NCBI RefSeq assembly: GCF_010015475.1 | Contig: NZ_SSNI01000022.1 | Span: forward strand, 44,545-108,544 | Source: Pontibacter pamirensis | GTDB taxonomy: Bacteria; Bacteroidota; Bacteroidia; Cytophagales; Hymenobacteraceae | Direction: 5' to 3' | Length of the DNA stretch: 64,000 bases | In this document: in pieces, positions 28,001 to 37,255 of the stretch | Position numbering within the stretch: the stretch's first letter is position 1 | Layout of the letters: each line of letters begins with the position of its first letter | Notes under the pieces: generated by a model | What the model was told of the DNA's origin: nothing | The model's input: the letters and a program-made list of their open reading frames with translations, nothing else | Database searches by the model: none | Position numbers and translations under genes: made by a program

Positions 28001-31000
28001 TAAAAAGCTGGTATAGTGTCTTTATCAATCAGGCGGTACACATAGAGGCCTGCCCGGCTGATACGATCAGTCGCAACACTTGCCTCAAAATCTTCGGGGG
28101 CGGCATTAAGCTGAAGTTGTCTGATTTCAGCTTGTACCTGCTGCCACTCTTCAACGGTGCTCCTGGCCTTTACATTGTTCTCTGTATCACCGCGTACAAG
28201 CCTGAGGGAAGAAAATTGCCTGCTATTAGACCCGGCTTCCAGCCTAAGTTCATTTTTATGTTCCTGCAACAGCAAATCTGGCGCTGTTTGCCTGAAAGCC
28301 CTGGCAGCATCTGCTGCTTCCTCCGGTCTGTTGTAGCTCTTTATACTTTCAAATGTATAACGGGCTGTGTCTGCTAAGCCTGCCTCATACTTATACTTCC
28401 ACTTGCTGGGCAATTCCTGGATGTGAAGAGTGAAAAGATGCTCATATACGATATAGAGAATCTCGTTCTGCATGTGCCTTGCTTCATTTTTACTGTCGAA
28501 GCCGGTATAGCCAACTCCCTGGTCCACCTCATCCACTGTAATGTAAAGCGTGTACTTTTGAGTAGTGGGTGTGTATCGAATCTGGTAATGCTCCGCACTC
28601 GACATCCAGGCCAGCAAGCGCTGTGCATGTGTTCTTGCCTGCTCCTCCTCGTCAAACTCCGGCACCGGGCCGAATCTGAACCGGTTGCCCATGTCGAGCA
28701 AATCATACGTGAATTTATCTGGCTTCCCTACAATGGTGTTTGTAATGTCCACTTTAAAGGCATCGAGGTCAATAAACTGTGCTGGTATGGTATTATGTGG
28801 GTCCCGGTAGAGGGTGCCAGGTTGCTGCATAGTAGCATTCTCAGATAGCCACTGCTTTTGATTGTTGATTGCTGCGTCCATCTTTTCAACCACACGCACA
28901 GCTTTATCATGGCTGTCGTAGTTTTTCACAGAAATGCACACAACATTGCCTTTGTAATCCAGCAGTTGTAAATAGTAGATATAGTTACTGACAAAAACAT
29001 CCTCTTCAACTGGCGGGCTTTCTGAAAAGAGGTGTTGCAGCCGGAGTAGAATACGCAGCGCTTCCGCGTCAGAGTGATAAGCCTCCCGGAACGTGGCAAC
29101 GGTATGGTTGTCTTGCTGTAGGACAATGGTGTTTGCCTGCCCATGTGGCAACTCCTGAAGCTGATAGCTGGATGTTTCAGACAGCAACAGGAAAACTGAT
29201 CGGGCAGCTTCCTGTGCTGCTATGCGCGTATCAAACTTCTCATGCAGGGTAAAGAAATCCTGACCGGCAATTCTAAGCGTTACCTCAAACTGCTCTTCAT
29301 ATTTGTACACTTCAAAATTGCAGAGGCTGTGCCGCTTCCAGCTGTCGATGCCGCTGAGCGCGTTTACTCTTTTTTCAAAACCGGACAGGTTGTGGTTATT
29401 CCACTTGTCAGTTAGATAGTTATAGGCTTTGCCACGGTTGCTGCTCAGGTCATCGTAGTGAGTCAGGAATTTTTCTGTGGCCTTTATCTGATTTGCCTCC
29501 ACCTGTTGGTTACTAAACAAGCCGAATGACAGCAGGGCATAATCAGTGAATTTCTCTGCAAACCTGGCCAGCAAATGATGCAGAAAATCCTGGCGGCGGT
29601 GCAGGTATAAATCTCTGTCTTCGGCTATCAATTGCAGGTATTTGGAGAAGGAAGCCAGGTTTAGTTCAATATCAAAAGAGAAGTTCCCGGTGCTGCCAGA
29701 GTAGGAACGGTAGTTTTCGCTGAAGGTGCCGATGTACTTGACTGAGCTGGCCTGTAGTTTAGCGTCCTGTTTATTTTTAAAGTACCTTTTGCTTAGCAGC
29801 GCAATTTCTTCCGACGAGGTGATTATGTAATAGAAAATGCAATCATCCTTTTTTGTCACAAACTCACAGGTAACAGTTTCGTTATAGAAATCATTTTGAA
29901 GCTGATGAACAGCTGTGGCCTGCTCTGCCAGAGAGGGGAAAGTATAAACTTCCAGTTGGCTATCGGTTTCACCGGGTTTTTCGCAATAGCCCAGTTGTTC
30001 TAAGTCCAGGTGCTTTAATTCGTCCTTTTCTAATAATCTTTCAAGCTTCTTTTTGTCTACCGGAAAAACAAGGGTGCTTCCCTCAGTGCCCAGTCTACTG
30101 CTGCCGTTCTTTTCCCCTGTCTGAAAGCGCAACAGTTTGGGCAAATCAGGTACTGTTGTTAAATGATTGATAAAGTACGTATGCTGTTCTTCTGCCTCAG
30201 GCGAGGAAAGCGCAAACAAGGACCGGATACTGCTGAGTTGGGTGAGGTAGTTAGCGAGCAACTGGTCAAAAAACATAAGATAACCTTTCAGCTGCAGGGC
30301 TTGTGCTTTCCGCAACGCGGGGGCGTCATCTGGCAGGCCACCTTCCTCAATACCATACACTTTCGGGAATTCATTTTGAATGGAGTAATAGGCTGCCAGA
30401 TCGTTACGGTAGAAGCCTTTCGGAATTTGACCGTCCAGATAGGGGGAAGGAGCCTGATACAGTACTTTTCCGCTATGGTTGAAGTTAAGGTTAAATAAGC
30501 CTTCGTACTTTTTAAAATCAGGAAACAGGGGCATGCCGTTTCGTAAGAACCGGAAGCCGGAACAACTTAAAGAGAATTCCGGTATATGGTTTTCCCTAAT
30601 CTGGTACTTCCAGGCCGTTATTTCACTTCCGTCCGCGCATAACCGTAGGGCCAGGTTCTGAACTGCTTTCACACCAGGTACACCAAGTATTACATGGTAA
30701 AGATCCGACAGATGGATCTCCTTTCTTAACTGTAACTTCTCAAGCTCCTCCGTATCCACAAACCCGTGGCTTTGGGTAAGGTCATAAGGACGGCCGGCAA
30801 AAATTTCTTCGATAGGCTTTTGTTTGTCCAGTAGTTGCTGCAATGTATAAAACCGGGGAGTAGGGGTGAAAAAAGCACGAAGTGCCTCTGCTATGGCTAT
30901 ATAAACCTTGTCTGCCACTGCCGTTTCTGACAGCTCTATATCGGCACACACACCCAGGGGAAGCCTGCATAAGATGTAAATGTCTTGAAAATCTTCGCAC

Positions 31001-31596
31001 AGGTTGCGATGTGCCATCAGGGCTTTTGTTACCCTTTTCACCGTTTCATCTTCAAAGATTTGAGCATCTTTTCCTGCGGGAGTAGGTTCAAGGTCGAGGT
31101 ATACGTGGTATAATCCGTTCAGGAACTCATCGCAGACACAGTCTTCGTCTGCCTCATTGGCTCCTGTCTCATTAAGAATTTGCTGGCGGGGAGGGCGGCA
31201 AAAGTCCTGCACATCGGTGGCTGGCAGGAGCCATGCATTGCGGACACCTTCTATATCCAGGAGCAGCTTGCGATAATCCAGCATGGTCAGCGGGTTGCAG
31301 GACAGTATCTGAGCAGGAGTAAAGAAATTGTTGTCTTTGCTCTTGTCATCCGGGTTACGGGTTAAAATATCCTTTTCGGGAAGGTTGGTGCGGTAACCGA
31401 GGTCGAGTAGGGAGTAACAGAGCATTTCCAGGATAGTGATACCCGGATCGTGTACATTATGGTCTGTCCATAGTTTACCGGCCATATTTCCCAGGTGCTC
31501 AATACCCTCGCTCCGAAGTTTATCGAAGTTGAGATAAGCTGGAAAATCCGGATCATGTTTGCGGATTACTTTACTATTTTTCAGATCATCAGCCAT
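25027..31596 (-). CDS. Giant baseplate protein (Afp12-like) with repeated YegP-like modules
   Basis: 2189 residues, clearly larger than Afp12 as I know it (roughly 1000). The N terminus carries the hallmark AGKLWTDHNVHDPGITILEM (about 39-58) followed by LCYSLLDLGYR. The region of about 580-1790 contains roughly ten copies of a loose module: two beta strands with Y-x-Y, a short S-x2-Y, then a helix starting with an x-EA element. Examples are LLSKRYFKNKQDAKL near 600, CISVKNYDSHDKAVRVV near 887 and ESTKGYPSKTEAEKAF near 1270. This is the pattern of YegP/DUF1508 domains. Near 1788 HVVEHILLRPRC marks the conserved C-terminal baseplate block, followed by a Cys-rich stretch (about 1799-1990) and an acidic linker. 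Confidence 0.82.
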   Translation of the reverse strand: MADDLKNSKVIRKHDPDFPAYLNFDKLRSEGIEHLGNMAGKLWTDHNVHDPGITILEMLCYSLLDLGYRTNLPEKDILTRNPDDKSKDNNFFTPAQILSCNPLTMLDYRKLLLDIEGVRNAWLLPATDVQDFCRPPRQQILNETGANEADEDCVCDEFLNGLYHVYLDLEPTPAGKDAQIFEDETVKRVTKALMAHRNLCEDFQDIYILCRLPLGVCADIELSETAVADKVYIAIAEALRAFFTPTPRFYTLQQLLDKQKPIEEIFAGRPYDLTQSHGFVDTEELEKLQLRKEIHLSDLYHVILGVPGVKAVQNLALRLCADGSEITAWKYQIRENHIPEFSLSCSGFRFLRNGMPLFPDFKKYEGLFNLNFNHSGKVLYQAPSPYLDGQIPKGFYRNDLAAYYSIQNEFPKVYGIEEGGLPDDAPALRKAQALQLKGYLMFFDQLLANYLTQLSSIRSLFALSSPEAEEQHTYFINHLTTVPDLPKLLRFQTGEKNGSSRLGTEGSTLVFPVDKKKLERLLEKDELKHLDLEQLGYCEKPGETDSQLEVYTFPSLAEQATAVHQLQNDFYNETVTCEFVTKKDDCIFYYIITSSEEIALLSKRYFKNKQDAKLQASSVKYIGTFSENYRSYSGSTGNFSFDIELNLASFSKYLQLIAEDRDLYLHRRQDFLHHLLARFAEKFTDYALLSFGLFSNQQVEANQIKATEKFLTHYDDLSSNRGKAYNYLTDKWNNHNLSGFEKRVNALSGIDSWKRHSLCNFEVYKYEEQFEVTLRIAGQDFFTLHEKFDTRIAAQEAARSVFLLLSETSSYQLQELPHGQANTIVLQQDNHTVATFREAYHSDAEALRILLRLQHLFSESPPVEEDVFVSNYIYYLQLLDYKGNVVCISVKNYDSHDKAVRVVEKMDAAINNQKQWLSENATMQQPGTLYRDPHNTIPAQFIDLDAFKVDITNTIVGKPDKFTYDLLDMGNRFRFGPVPEFDEEEQARTHAQRLLAWMSSAEHYQIRYTPTTQKYTLYITVDEVDQGVGYTGFDSKNEARHMQNEILYIVYEHLFTLHIQELPSKWKYKYEAGLADTARYTFESIKSYNRPEEAADAARAFRQTAPDLLLQEHKNELRLEAGSNSRQFSSLRLVRGDTENNVKARSTVEEWQQVQAEIRQLQLNAAPEDFEASVATDRISRAGLYVYRLIDKDTIPAFYSESFEDRTNAEAKRQELIKIKCDAYRHLEICLGGDIIRKRKEKNSGKIWYHYQIICRSRFTLSGEQLVLFESTKGYPSKTEAEKAFSENYLHILHWASDFNKYGKRISIAEIPAYSTDACDSNENIVFIPEETLSLEELGDDTEAVIRTLVAIANSYPIRLIDKLSEAFFNLFPCEDKPEKQKKACREEEKDYVYYFRLNGFNSENTEEAPPFWQSIAYYATPEEARKQFYFFRMLLCYHGNFYLDCDPCTEEKNSYRIYLREVLAESTRRFGKEADAWGKEGVQKFICVAQSQDAFHTYQRKEDCCFSFYVACADTPLYHPCQYDTPQKRDAAIQKLYMYRSDAWQIVQDEENRYYTLTDEQGVSFARVVFNDQEITCTPLIKLLSKVAQKQVGYPIDENGSPYVQDDETGLNIQTQEGYAPEQWQQTLEAFAYYFPVVKKTNGKDDQVKYCIEIKIPGLSLCEETVEESPCGCFDKEVREEPACSVAWESPCCFTTCEEAMTALRDIEPLLLRHENYHPVYTCACNEYGITLHYSIYDDNPEQENRRRGYRLSNSEVVALNPQCYTSPEMACEGVDRALKRINSEGLHVVEHILLRPRCEEDCECEQYSAFCKNKTNCCFPWKEPAQDPCADQLESCFIPGADPYSFITTVVLPAWPARFRTVENRQLLENILYREAPAHVLLRILWLAPHDFCCFESKYKDWGSWLALRKSCPEEFSTCDFLTFLFNRNFECLEVCEVCKPCPEEESQTNVCFEGRINSTKNPLQFQNQINELFCWKKQCEEEYEFTPCNATPEVDDPDDDVILFSRNMIPAVPWSATEPDDGPEAESQQEETKPDHAAVNNLNPAPQLLRSRYARYRTAVEQVPENLKDYPTVEKVQAFLKASKPSATRVAALLYEIIYTGDLTPIPKKQKLGLLQNTLSYYFDKSYFGKKDLESIAAISEALEELRKAKTDMQAIYRYWITDEVSNFIPEADLEELRQLLMGSGK

Positions 31597-31612
31597 TCAC
31601 TTTGGTCCTGAA

Positions 31613-34600
31613 TTAGTCTATCTTTTTGCAGTAATCTGCCAGAAGTATTTTTTTATGGCCGCAGGGCGGTTCCTGCTGCCATGCTTCACAATCCTTTTGT
31701 TGTATACAAACATCTATATCGCCAGCTATCAGAATAGACCGGGGAGTTTCAGGGCAGACCGGAAGTAGTTGTTTTTGCTCGAACTCAGCTTTACTTTTAT
31801 CGGGTTGATCTTCTGTTTCGTGCCAGTATATAAGCTCTAGAATGAAATCGAGGTAATCGCGGGTTTCAAGGAATCGAACAACATCGGAGCGGTAGATGCA
31901 TTGCCCGAACGTTAGTTTATCATATTGACCGACTGCCCAGGGTGCCAGAAACTCCCTTAAATCCTGCTTTAGCTTTTCTGTGTAGTAATTTTCATCTCTG
32001 CCCAGGTAAAGTTTTGCCTTTAAGCAGAAGTGTACTTTCTCATACCTCGGATTCATGATGCGCAGCCGCACAAAAGGAGAGGTACGCTGGTATAGGTAAG
32101 ACTGAATTGCTTCCAGCAAGCTTACCGGTACACGTGGTTCAAAAGTTTGTGCGGCTTTGAGCTGGTTCAGGTCGGGGATAACGGCCAATAACACATAGCC
32201 CGGTGCCACCGGGAAATCGTTAGCGTACGTGTGGGCACTCAGGGCAAAGCTGTGGTTTACGCATTTCACTTTGTACAGCTGCGGAAAACCTTCGAGCGCC
32301 AGGCGTTCGTAATCAAATTTTTGAATGGCTCTCCCTTTGTGGCGCAGCATTTCACTTACCCTGACATAAAAATGCCCTTCTGTTTCTGGTATACGGCCGC
32401 CAAATGAGCTGTAAGGCTGCGCTACCTTTTTAATAGATACATCGGCCTCCCCTAATTTTGCAATGGAGCCGGCAGGCAGCGGCTGGCTTAACCTCAGCTT
32501 ATCGTTTGCCTCCTCATTGGTAAAAGTTACCTGGATGGCCTGCGCATGTATACCTATCGTTTCACTGACGGAGCGACTGTTCTGATGGATAGCTGCTTTG
32601 ATCCAATGCATGCCCTTTGGAAGTATGGTGTTGTCGCTTGTCATGTTGGCGGGCAGTGCAAGCTTTACTATGCCGGAGGTAGTGAGTCCATCGGTAGCAT
32701 CGTCCAACACTTCGAAACCGGGGCGCAGGGCTTTCCATTGGTTGTTGTCGAGGTAAGCCCAGGTTATCCCTGCTCTTTCTGCTTCAGAATCGGCAGTGGC
32801 TTCTGCCAGTTGAAATAATATGTTTACATTGCTGCCGGGCACCAGCTGCTGCAGGCCCAGAAACAAAGTTCCTTCATCGCAGAATAAAGGAAAGAGCGCC
32901 GGGGCTAACGAAATTTCTTCGTGTTTGTAAGTGCCTTCGTAAGGGTAGAGGTGAATCAGATCAATGTCGGTTAACGTGGCCGTGGCAGTATAGTCCAAGG
33001 CAATATCTTTGATAACGGGTGTCCAGGGTTCATTGGGTATAATAACTTCCAGTGGCTTTATGACATTTCCATCAATGTCAAAAAAAGAGAAGATCGCCTG
33101 AAGTTGAGTTATTTTTAGTAACAAGGCATCTATATCAGTCTCCAGTTGAGCTGCTGAATTACTATTCCTGATATCATCTATGGCTTGAACAATGGAATCT
33201 AATTCTGCAGAAGTTATTGTGCTACCGCCAGGACCCGTAATTGCCTGTGCATTATTCAACCGGTTAATTATTGATTGTACTTCTGCTCGTACAGTGTCTG
33301 ATAATGTTTCGATGGCAACAATATCATTCAAAATCTGGTTAATCAGAAGAATAGAGCCTTTGAAGGTTATAATATTATTGGTAGGGTGTTCAATATAGAT
33401 AGCACCTTCTAAGGCCACATCAGGTAAACGGCCTAAAGCCATCATTTGCCGTGCCAGCACAAATGGGTATTCCTTGTGTAGAAAATCCTGATTTTCAAGT
33501 GTTAACTTCAAAAAACCATTCAAGGTGCTGGTTTTGTATTCTGTTATTGCTTCACATGTTTCAAATGTATTTGAGACATTGAAGAAATTCGAAGTTATTT
33601 CTATCACTTGTTGTACGGCATTCTGTTGTATACATTTTTCTGGAAGAAGAGAGCCCTGCTCATCTTTAAAAAGTTCTCTATTGAAATGATTAGTCCTGGA
33701 GTTCGGATTTACCTTTGTATTGTTTTGCTCTTGTTGCCATACACCATCCTCCAGAACAGCAAGGTTTATTTGGAATTCCTTTTCATCCAATCCATAAATT
33801 TTATTGCCTCCGTTCTCTCTTAAGACATAGGCCTTATAGTAATCATTAAAACTATTTGGTTTCTCTTTCCAGTTGATATTTAACCAAACATTTCGCCAGT
33901 GTTTACAGAATACTTCACGACTACCAATATAAAAGCTGGGACCTATCAAATTTAGCTCACAATAATTTTTTGTTGGATCTTTGAACAATCCTTCAAGTAT
34001 GATTTTGTTCCCATTTAATGGAGGTGTAGTTAAAAAGTCAGCTAAATCCTGCTCAGTGATTCCGACTTCATATTTACCGGAGGAACTGATGAGGTTTTCA
34101 AGAAAAGTTTTGACCGCATTGGAGACTCCTGCCGAAATGGCATCATTGATAAATGTCTGGGTAACACAATAGGTTTTAGAAGGATTAACAATATTAAAAT
34201 CAATAATATCCGGTCTTGTTCCAAAAGGGTATACAGGCCCATTTACGTCCTGCAGGCTTTCGTCATTCTGCACCACAATGCTTTTAAGCCCGCATACTTT
34301 TACGGAGATAGTAGTGTCCTTTAATATAACATTTCTAAAAAAGTGGTACAGCGATACAGGTAAGCCGTCTTCTTTTCTCTCTTTTTCTATGCAGCAGACT
34401 GTCTCCTGGGGGGCAGCAATCACATGCCATAATTTTATCCTGTCATCCAGCTCTATTTTTACAAGCGGCAACGTAGTACTGAAGTCTTCTTTTAACTTGT
34501 CTTTGTTGTAGAAAGTGATCGCAGGCTTATCTGCTTTAAGCACAGATTTGATCTCTATCATGAAGCTGTTGTCTCCCGGTAGCGCGGGCGGCGTAATAGT

Positions 34601-36406
34601 GATTTCACTTAATTTATTAGGCTCCAGCCATTCTTTCTCACCGCTGAACAGGACATCCAGTGCTTTTCTCGGTTTAAAGAAGTCCTTTAAAGTTTCTTTT
34701 TCTGCAGCATTGAAGATATCATTGAATCCGGGACCGGCTAATGTGCCTTTGGCAGGTATTATGCATTCATAGTTTGCAATATCAATTTCGCAGTAGCAGA
34801 TTTTTTTTGAGTAGGTGAGGAGCTGATTAAGTTTATCAGTCAGAGCAGCGCTGATGCCTTTCTTTTTAGCCTTTCTGATCAATTCCTGATTTATGTAATA
34901 ATACTTCCTGTTCAGGGTAGTTACAATCCGTTCATAAAAGTCTTCTGCAACAGCAAACCCTTGAAAGCCTCCGATATTTGCTGCCTGTAATACAGGATTT
35001 TCGTTGCTATCGCAGCAGGATGGGGAGGTGCCAACTCCGTTGTTGAGATCTTTACAGATATTCGAATTTAGCTGGCAGGACAATGTGGTGGTGATGGTTC
35101 TTGTTCCTTCGTTCAGGAGCAGAACCGGCGAGGCCAGTATGAAACCGAGGCGGGCGCTGGGGTAGGGTTTAGTATAGTTGTGCTCCGGATCAGTATACTT
35201 ACTGTTTTTGGCTCCCAGTGTCGCAAAACTCTTGAGTTCATCGCCTTTAAAATCCTGCTCCAGACCATCCGCCTTATCAGCATTTGGGGTCATATGTACC
35301 CCCTCCAGATAGGTAGTTTTGTCAAAAGTCCGGTTGTTCAGAAACAGCGTTCTCTTATCAGCGATTTGCGTTTTATTTATTACTATTTCATCATCCAGCG
35401 CGAAAAACACCTCTGCCTTGTTGGTATCTTTCCCATCCTTTACCAGTAGCCCTTTGTGGAGCAGGTATTTATCCAGCTGTTTTTGTATTTCAAAAACAAG
35501 GTACGCTTTATCAGGATTGGTGTCACGGGCCTTAAGTTGCAAGACCTGTTTGTAAAAGAAATCGAGATGCTTTTTAGTGAAGCTGTTCAAGTCGTTTTGC
35601 AGATACCGGAACAATTTCAGAAAAGAGAACAGGATGGCTAAGTGAGGAGGATGTTTTTGCCGCAGCTCCTCTTTCAGGGGCAAGAGGCTCTGCTCTATAC
35701 TCATTGCTGCCGCATCGGCTATTAGCTGCATAACATCCAGAATGGCAGGTACTATATCCCGAATCAAAGTATAGAGGGCATTGATTCTTTCCCTTTTGGT
35801 GTTTCCCTTGCTCCGGAAGCTTACATCCGACGTATACAGGTCTGCCATATTGAGCTCCCATACCTCATTGTCGGCTAAAGGCTGCCACTTTACAGGTTTA
35901 ATACAGTACCACTTAACGGCTGCATTAGTATAGCTGATGAATGCTTTTACAGGATAGCGCAGCTTGTCTTTGATCAGATTCTCAAGCGCAAAGGCTACCG
36001 GCAGCTCACTCCCTTTTACCTGTAGGTGCCATATGTTGATGTTATATACGGTGCTGTAAAACACGTAATGCGTCAGTAACTGTAAACCGGAAGGAGCAGC
36101 GTGCTTCCGGAAAAGATCCTGGTAGATACTTAGCTTTTCGGTAACAGCAACCTGCTTATACTTACTCATAGCTGCCAGCGAGAAAGGCAGGCTTTTCTGA
36201 AAGAACGGCTGCCAGTCGCTGACAGACAGATCGGCATCATAGTAATTGACATGACGGGAGAGCTGCACAAAGTAGTCTAGCAGATCGGCTAATGTACGGC
36301 CATCTATTATAGCCGGGCCTGACAGAAGTTCGTCCATGATCCGTTGCCGCTGGCTTACGCCGGGATCAGTTTGGAAAGGATGTATCAGATTTTTGCAATC
36401 ATCCAT
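31613..36406 (-). CDS. Baseplate J-like protein (Afp11/gp6-like)
   Basis: 1597 residues. The N-terminal part (RIMDELLSGPAIIDGRTLAD, LSRHVNYYDADLSVSDWQPF) and the C-terminal part (YVRVSEMLRHKGRAIQKFDY then ERLALEGFPQLYKVKCVNH near 1385) match the baseplate J/gp47 family. Members form the wedge ring around the spike and connect to the sheath. Like its downstream partner it is longer than the Afp model. It is 16 bp before the 2189-residue baseplate gene and is probably translated in fixed ratio with it. Confidence 0.84.
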   Translation of the reverse strand: MDDCKNLIHPFQTDPGVSQRQRIMDELLSGPAIIDGRTLADLLDYFVQLSRHVNYYDADLSVSDWQPFFQKSLPFSLAAMSKYKQVAVTEKLSIYQDLFRKHAAPSGLQLLTHYVFYSTVYNINIWHLQVKGSELPVAFALENLIKDKLRYPVKAFISYTNAAVKWYCIKPVKWQPLADNEVWELNMADLYTSDVSFRSKGNTKRERINALYTLIRDIVPAILDVMQLIADAAAMSIEQSLLPLKEELRQKHPPHLAILFSFLKLFRYLQNDLNSFTKKHLDFFYKQVLQLKARDTNPDKAYLVFEIQKQLDKYLLHKGLLVKDGKDTNKAEVFFALDDEIVINKTQIADKRTLFLNNRTFDKTTYLEGVHMTPNADKADGLEQDFKGDELKSFATLGAKNSKYTDPEHNYTKPYPSARLGFILASPVLLLNEGTRTITTTLSCQLNSNICKDLNNGVGTSPSCCDSNENPVLQAANIGGFQGFAVAEDFYERIVTTLNRKYYYINQELIRKAKKKGISAALTDKLNQLLTYSKKICYCEIDIANYECIIPAKGTLAGPGFNDIFNAAEKETLKDFFKPRKALDVLFSGEKEWLEPNKLSEITITPPALPGDNSFMIEIKSVLKADKPAITFYNKDKLKEDFSTTLPLVKIELDDRIKLWHVIAAPQETVCCIEKERKEDGLPVSLYHFFRNVILKDTTISVKVCGLKSIVVQNDESLQDVNGPVYPFGTRPDIIDFNIVNPSKTYCVTQTFINDAISAGVSNAVKTFLENLISSSGKYEVGITEQDLADFLTTPPLNGNKIILEGLFKDPTKNYCELNLIGPSFYIGSREVFCKHWRNVWLNINWKEKPNSFNDYYKAYVLRENGGNKIYGLDEKEFQINLAVLEDGVWQQEQNNTKVNPNSRTNHFNRELFKDEQGSLLPEKCIQQNAVQQVIEITSNFFNVSNTFETCEAITEYKTSTLNGFLKLTLENQDFLHKEYPFVLARQMMALGRLPDVALEGAIYIEHPTNNIITFKGSILLINQILNDIVAIETLSDTVRAEVQSIINRLNNAQAITGPGGSTITSAELDSIVQAIDDIRNSNSAAQLETDIDALLLKITQLQAIFSFFDIDGNVIKPLEVIIPNEPWTPVIKDIALDYTATATLTDIDLIHLYPYEGTYKHEEISLAPALFPLFCDEGTLFLGLQQLVPGSNVNILFQLAEATADSEAERAGITWAYLDNNQWKALRPGFEVLDDATDGLTTSGIVKLALPANMTSDNTILPKGMHWIKAAIHQNSRSVSETIGIHAQAIQVTFTNEEANDKLRLSQPLPAGSIAKLGEADVSIKKVAQPYSSFGGRIPETEGHFYVRVSEMLRHKGRAIQKFDYERLALEGFPQLYKVKCVNHSFALSAHTYANDFPVAPGYVLLAVIPDLNQLKAAQTFEPRVPVSLLEAIQSYLYQRTSPFVRLRIMNPRYEKVHFCLKAKLYLGRDENYYTEKLKQDLREFLAPWAVGQYDKLTFGQCIYRSDVVRFLETRDYLDFILELIYWHETEDQPDKSKAEFEQKQLLPVCPETPRSILIAGDIDVCIQQKDCEAWQQEPPCGHKKILLADYCKKID

Positions 36407-36458
36407 CTTGGCTTTGGTTTGAATTTTAAATCACTTTAGCTCAGAAAAGCTGAACAGG

Positions 36459-36884
36459 CTACACAGGTTTTAAAGCCTCATTTTTATAGTAATCATACAC
36501 ATAGTTGAATCGGGAATTAGTCTCCGGAATAGTGTATTCGATGCTGATGGTAAAGCGGCCTTCCAGCAAATCAAAGGAGGCGTCGGAAGTAACTTCTATT
36601 TTTTCGGCCACGATGCGTGGCTCGTAGTAGAGGATGGCATTCTTTACCCTGTCTTTGATATATCCGATAACGCCACTGCTCAACGACTCAAACATATAGT
36701 CCGAGAGGTTACAACCATATTCCGGCTGCATTACCCGCTCGCCTAGGCTCGTGGAAAGCAGGATATTCAGGCTTTGCTCAATATCCTCTACATTGCTCAC
36801 CATCTCTACGGTGCCTGTATTACGGTTGAAGGCGGGAGGAAAAGACCATCCGGTTCCGAGAAAAGAATTAAACTGCTGATTCAT
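36459..36884 (-). CDS. GPW/gp25-family baseplate protein (Afp9-like)
   Basis: 141-residue wedge protein of the phage T4 gp25 family. Motifs: LGTGWSFPPAFNR at the N terminus, then VEDIEQSLNILLSTSLGERV and MQPEYGCNL (about 31-60), which include the conserved GERVM and EYG. It initiates sheath polymerisation in contractile machines. It sits between the PAAR gene and the baseplate J gene. Confidence 0.92.
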   Translation of the reverse strand: MNQQFNSFLGTGWSFPPAFNRNTGTVEMVSNVEDIEQSLNILLSTSLGERVMQPEYGCNLSDYMFESLSSGVIGYIKDRVKNAILYYEPRIVAEKIEVTSDASFDLLEGRFTISIEYTIPETNSRFNYVYDYYKNEALKPV

Positions 36885-36949
36885 ATCATACCTGTATATG
36901 TATAAATATTCTGATGACTTGTGACCTAATACTTAAGTCGCTTTGAGTA

Positions 36950-37240
36950 TCATCCTCCTATCTGAACAGTCGGGAAGCCTGCTACAACTACTCCACCATG
37001 GGCAGTAAGGTCTCCCTGCCGGGCAGCTGGCCGACCGCCTATCATTACCGTGGCGGATCCTTTTACAATCGTATCCGGAGGGCCCACACACACAAGTAAG
37101 TCACCAACAACGGCGGCAGGTAGGTTACCTATTAGCACAGTAGGCACACATGGGCCTGTAACTGGGCCACCTACATGCGGAACAGGTCCGTTGAAGAGAG
37201 GGCAGGTATGCATATCGCTGAGTCTGGCTGCTGAGGGCAT
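36950..37240 (-). CDS. PAAR-domain spike tip protein (Afp10-like)
   Basis: 96 residues consisting of a single PAAR repeat domain. The signature is PSAARLSDMHTCPLFNG at the start, then VGGPVTGPCVPTVLIGNLPA and KGSATVMIGGRPAARQGDLT. PAAR proteins cap the spike and sharpen the tip. No extra effector domain is attached. It lies 15 bp after the VgrG-like spike gene. Confidence 0.93.
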   Translation of the reverse strand: MPSAARLSDMHTCPLFNGPVPHVGGPVTGPCVPTVLIGNLPAAVVGDLLVCVGPPDTIVKGSATVMIGGRPAARQGDLTAHGGVVVAGFPTVQIGG

Positions 37241-37255
37241 AAATGTTTGGTTTTG

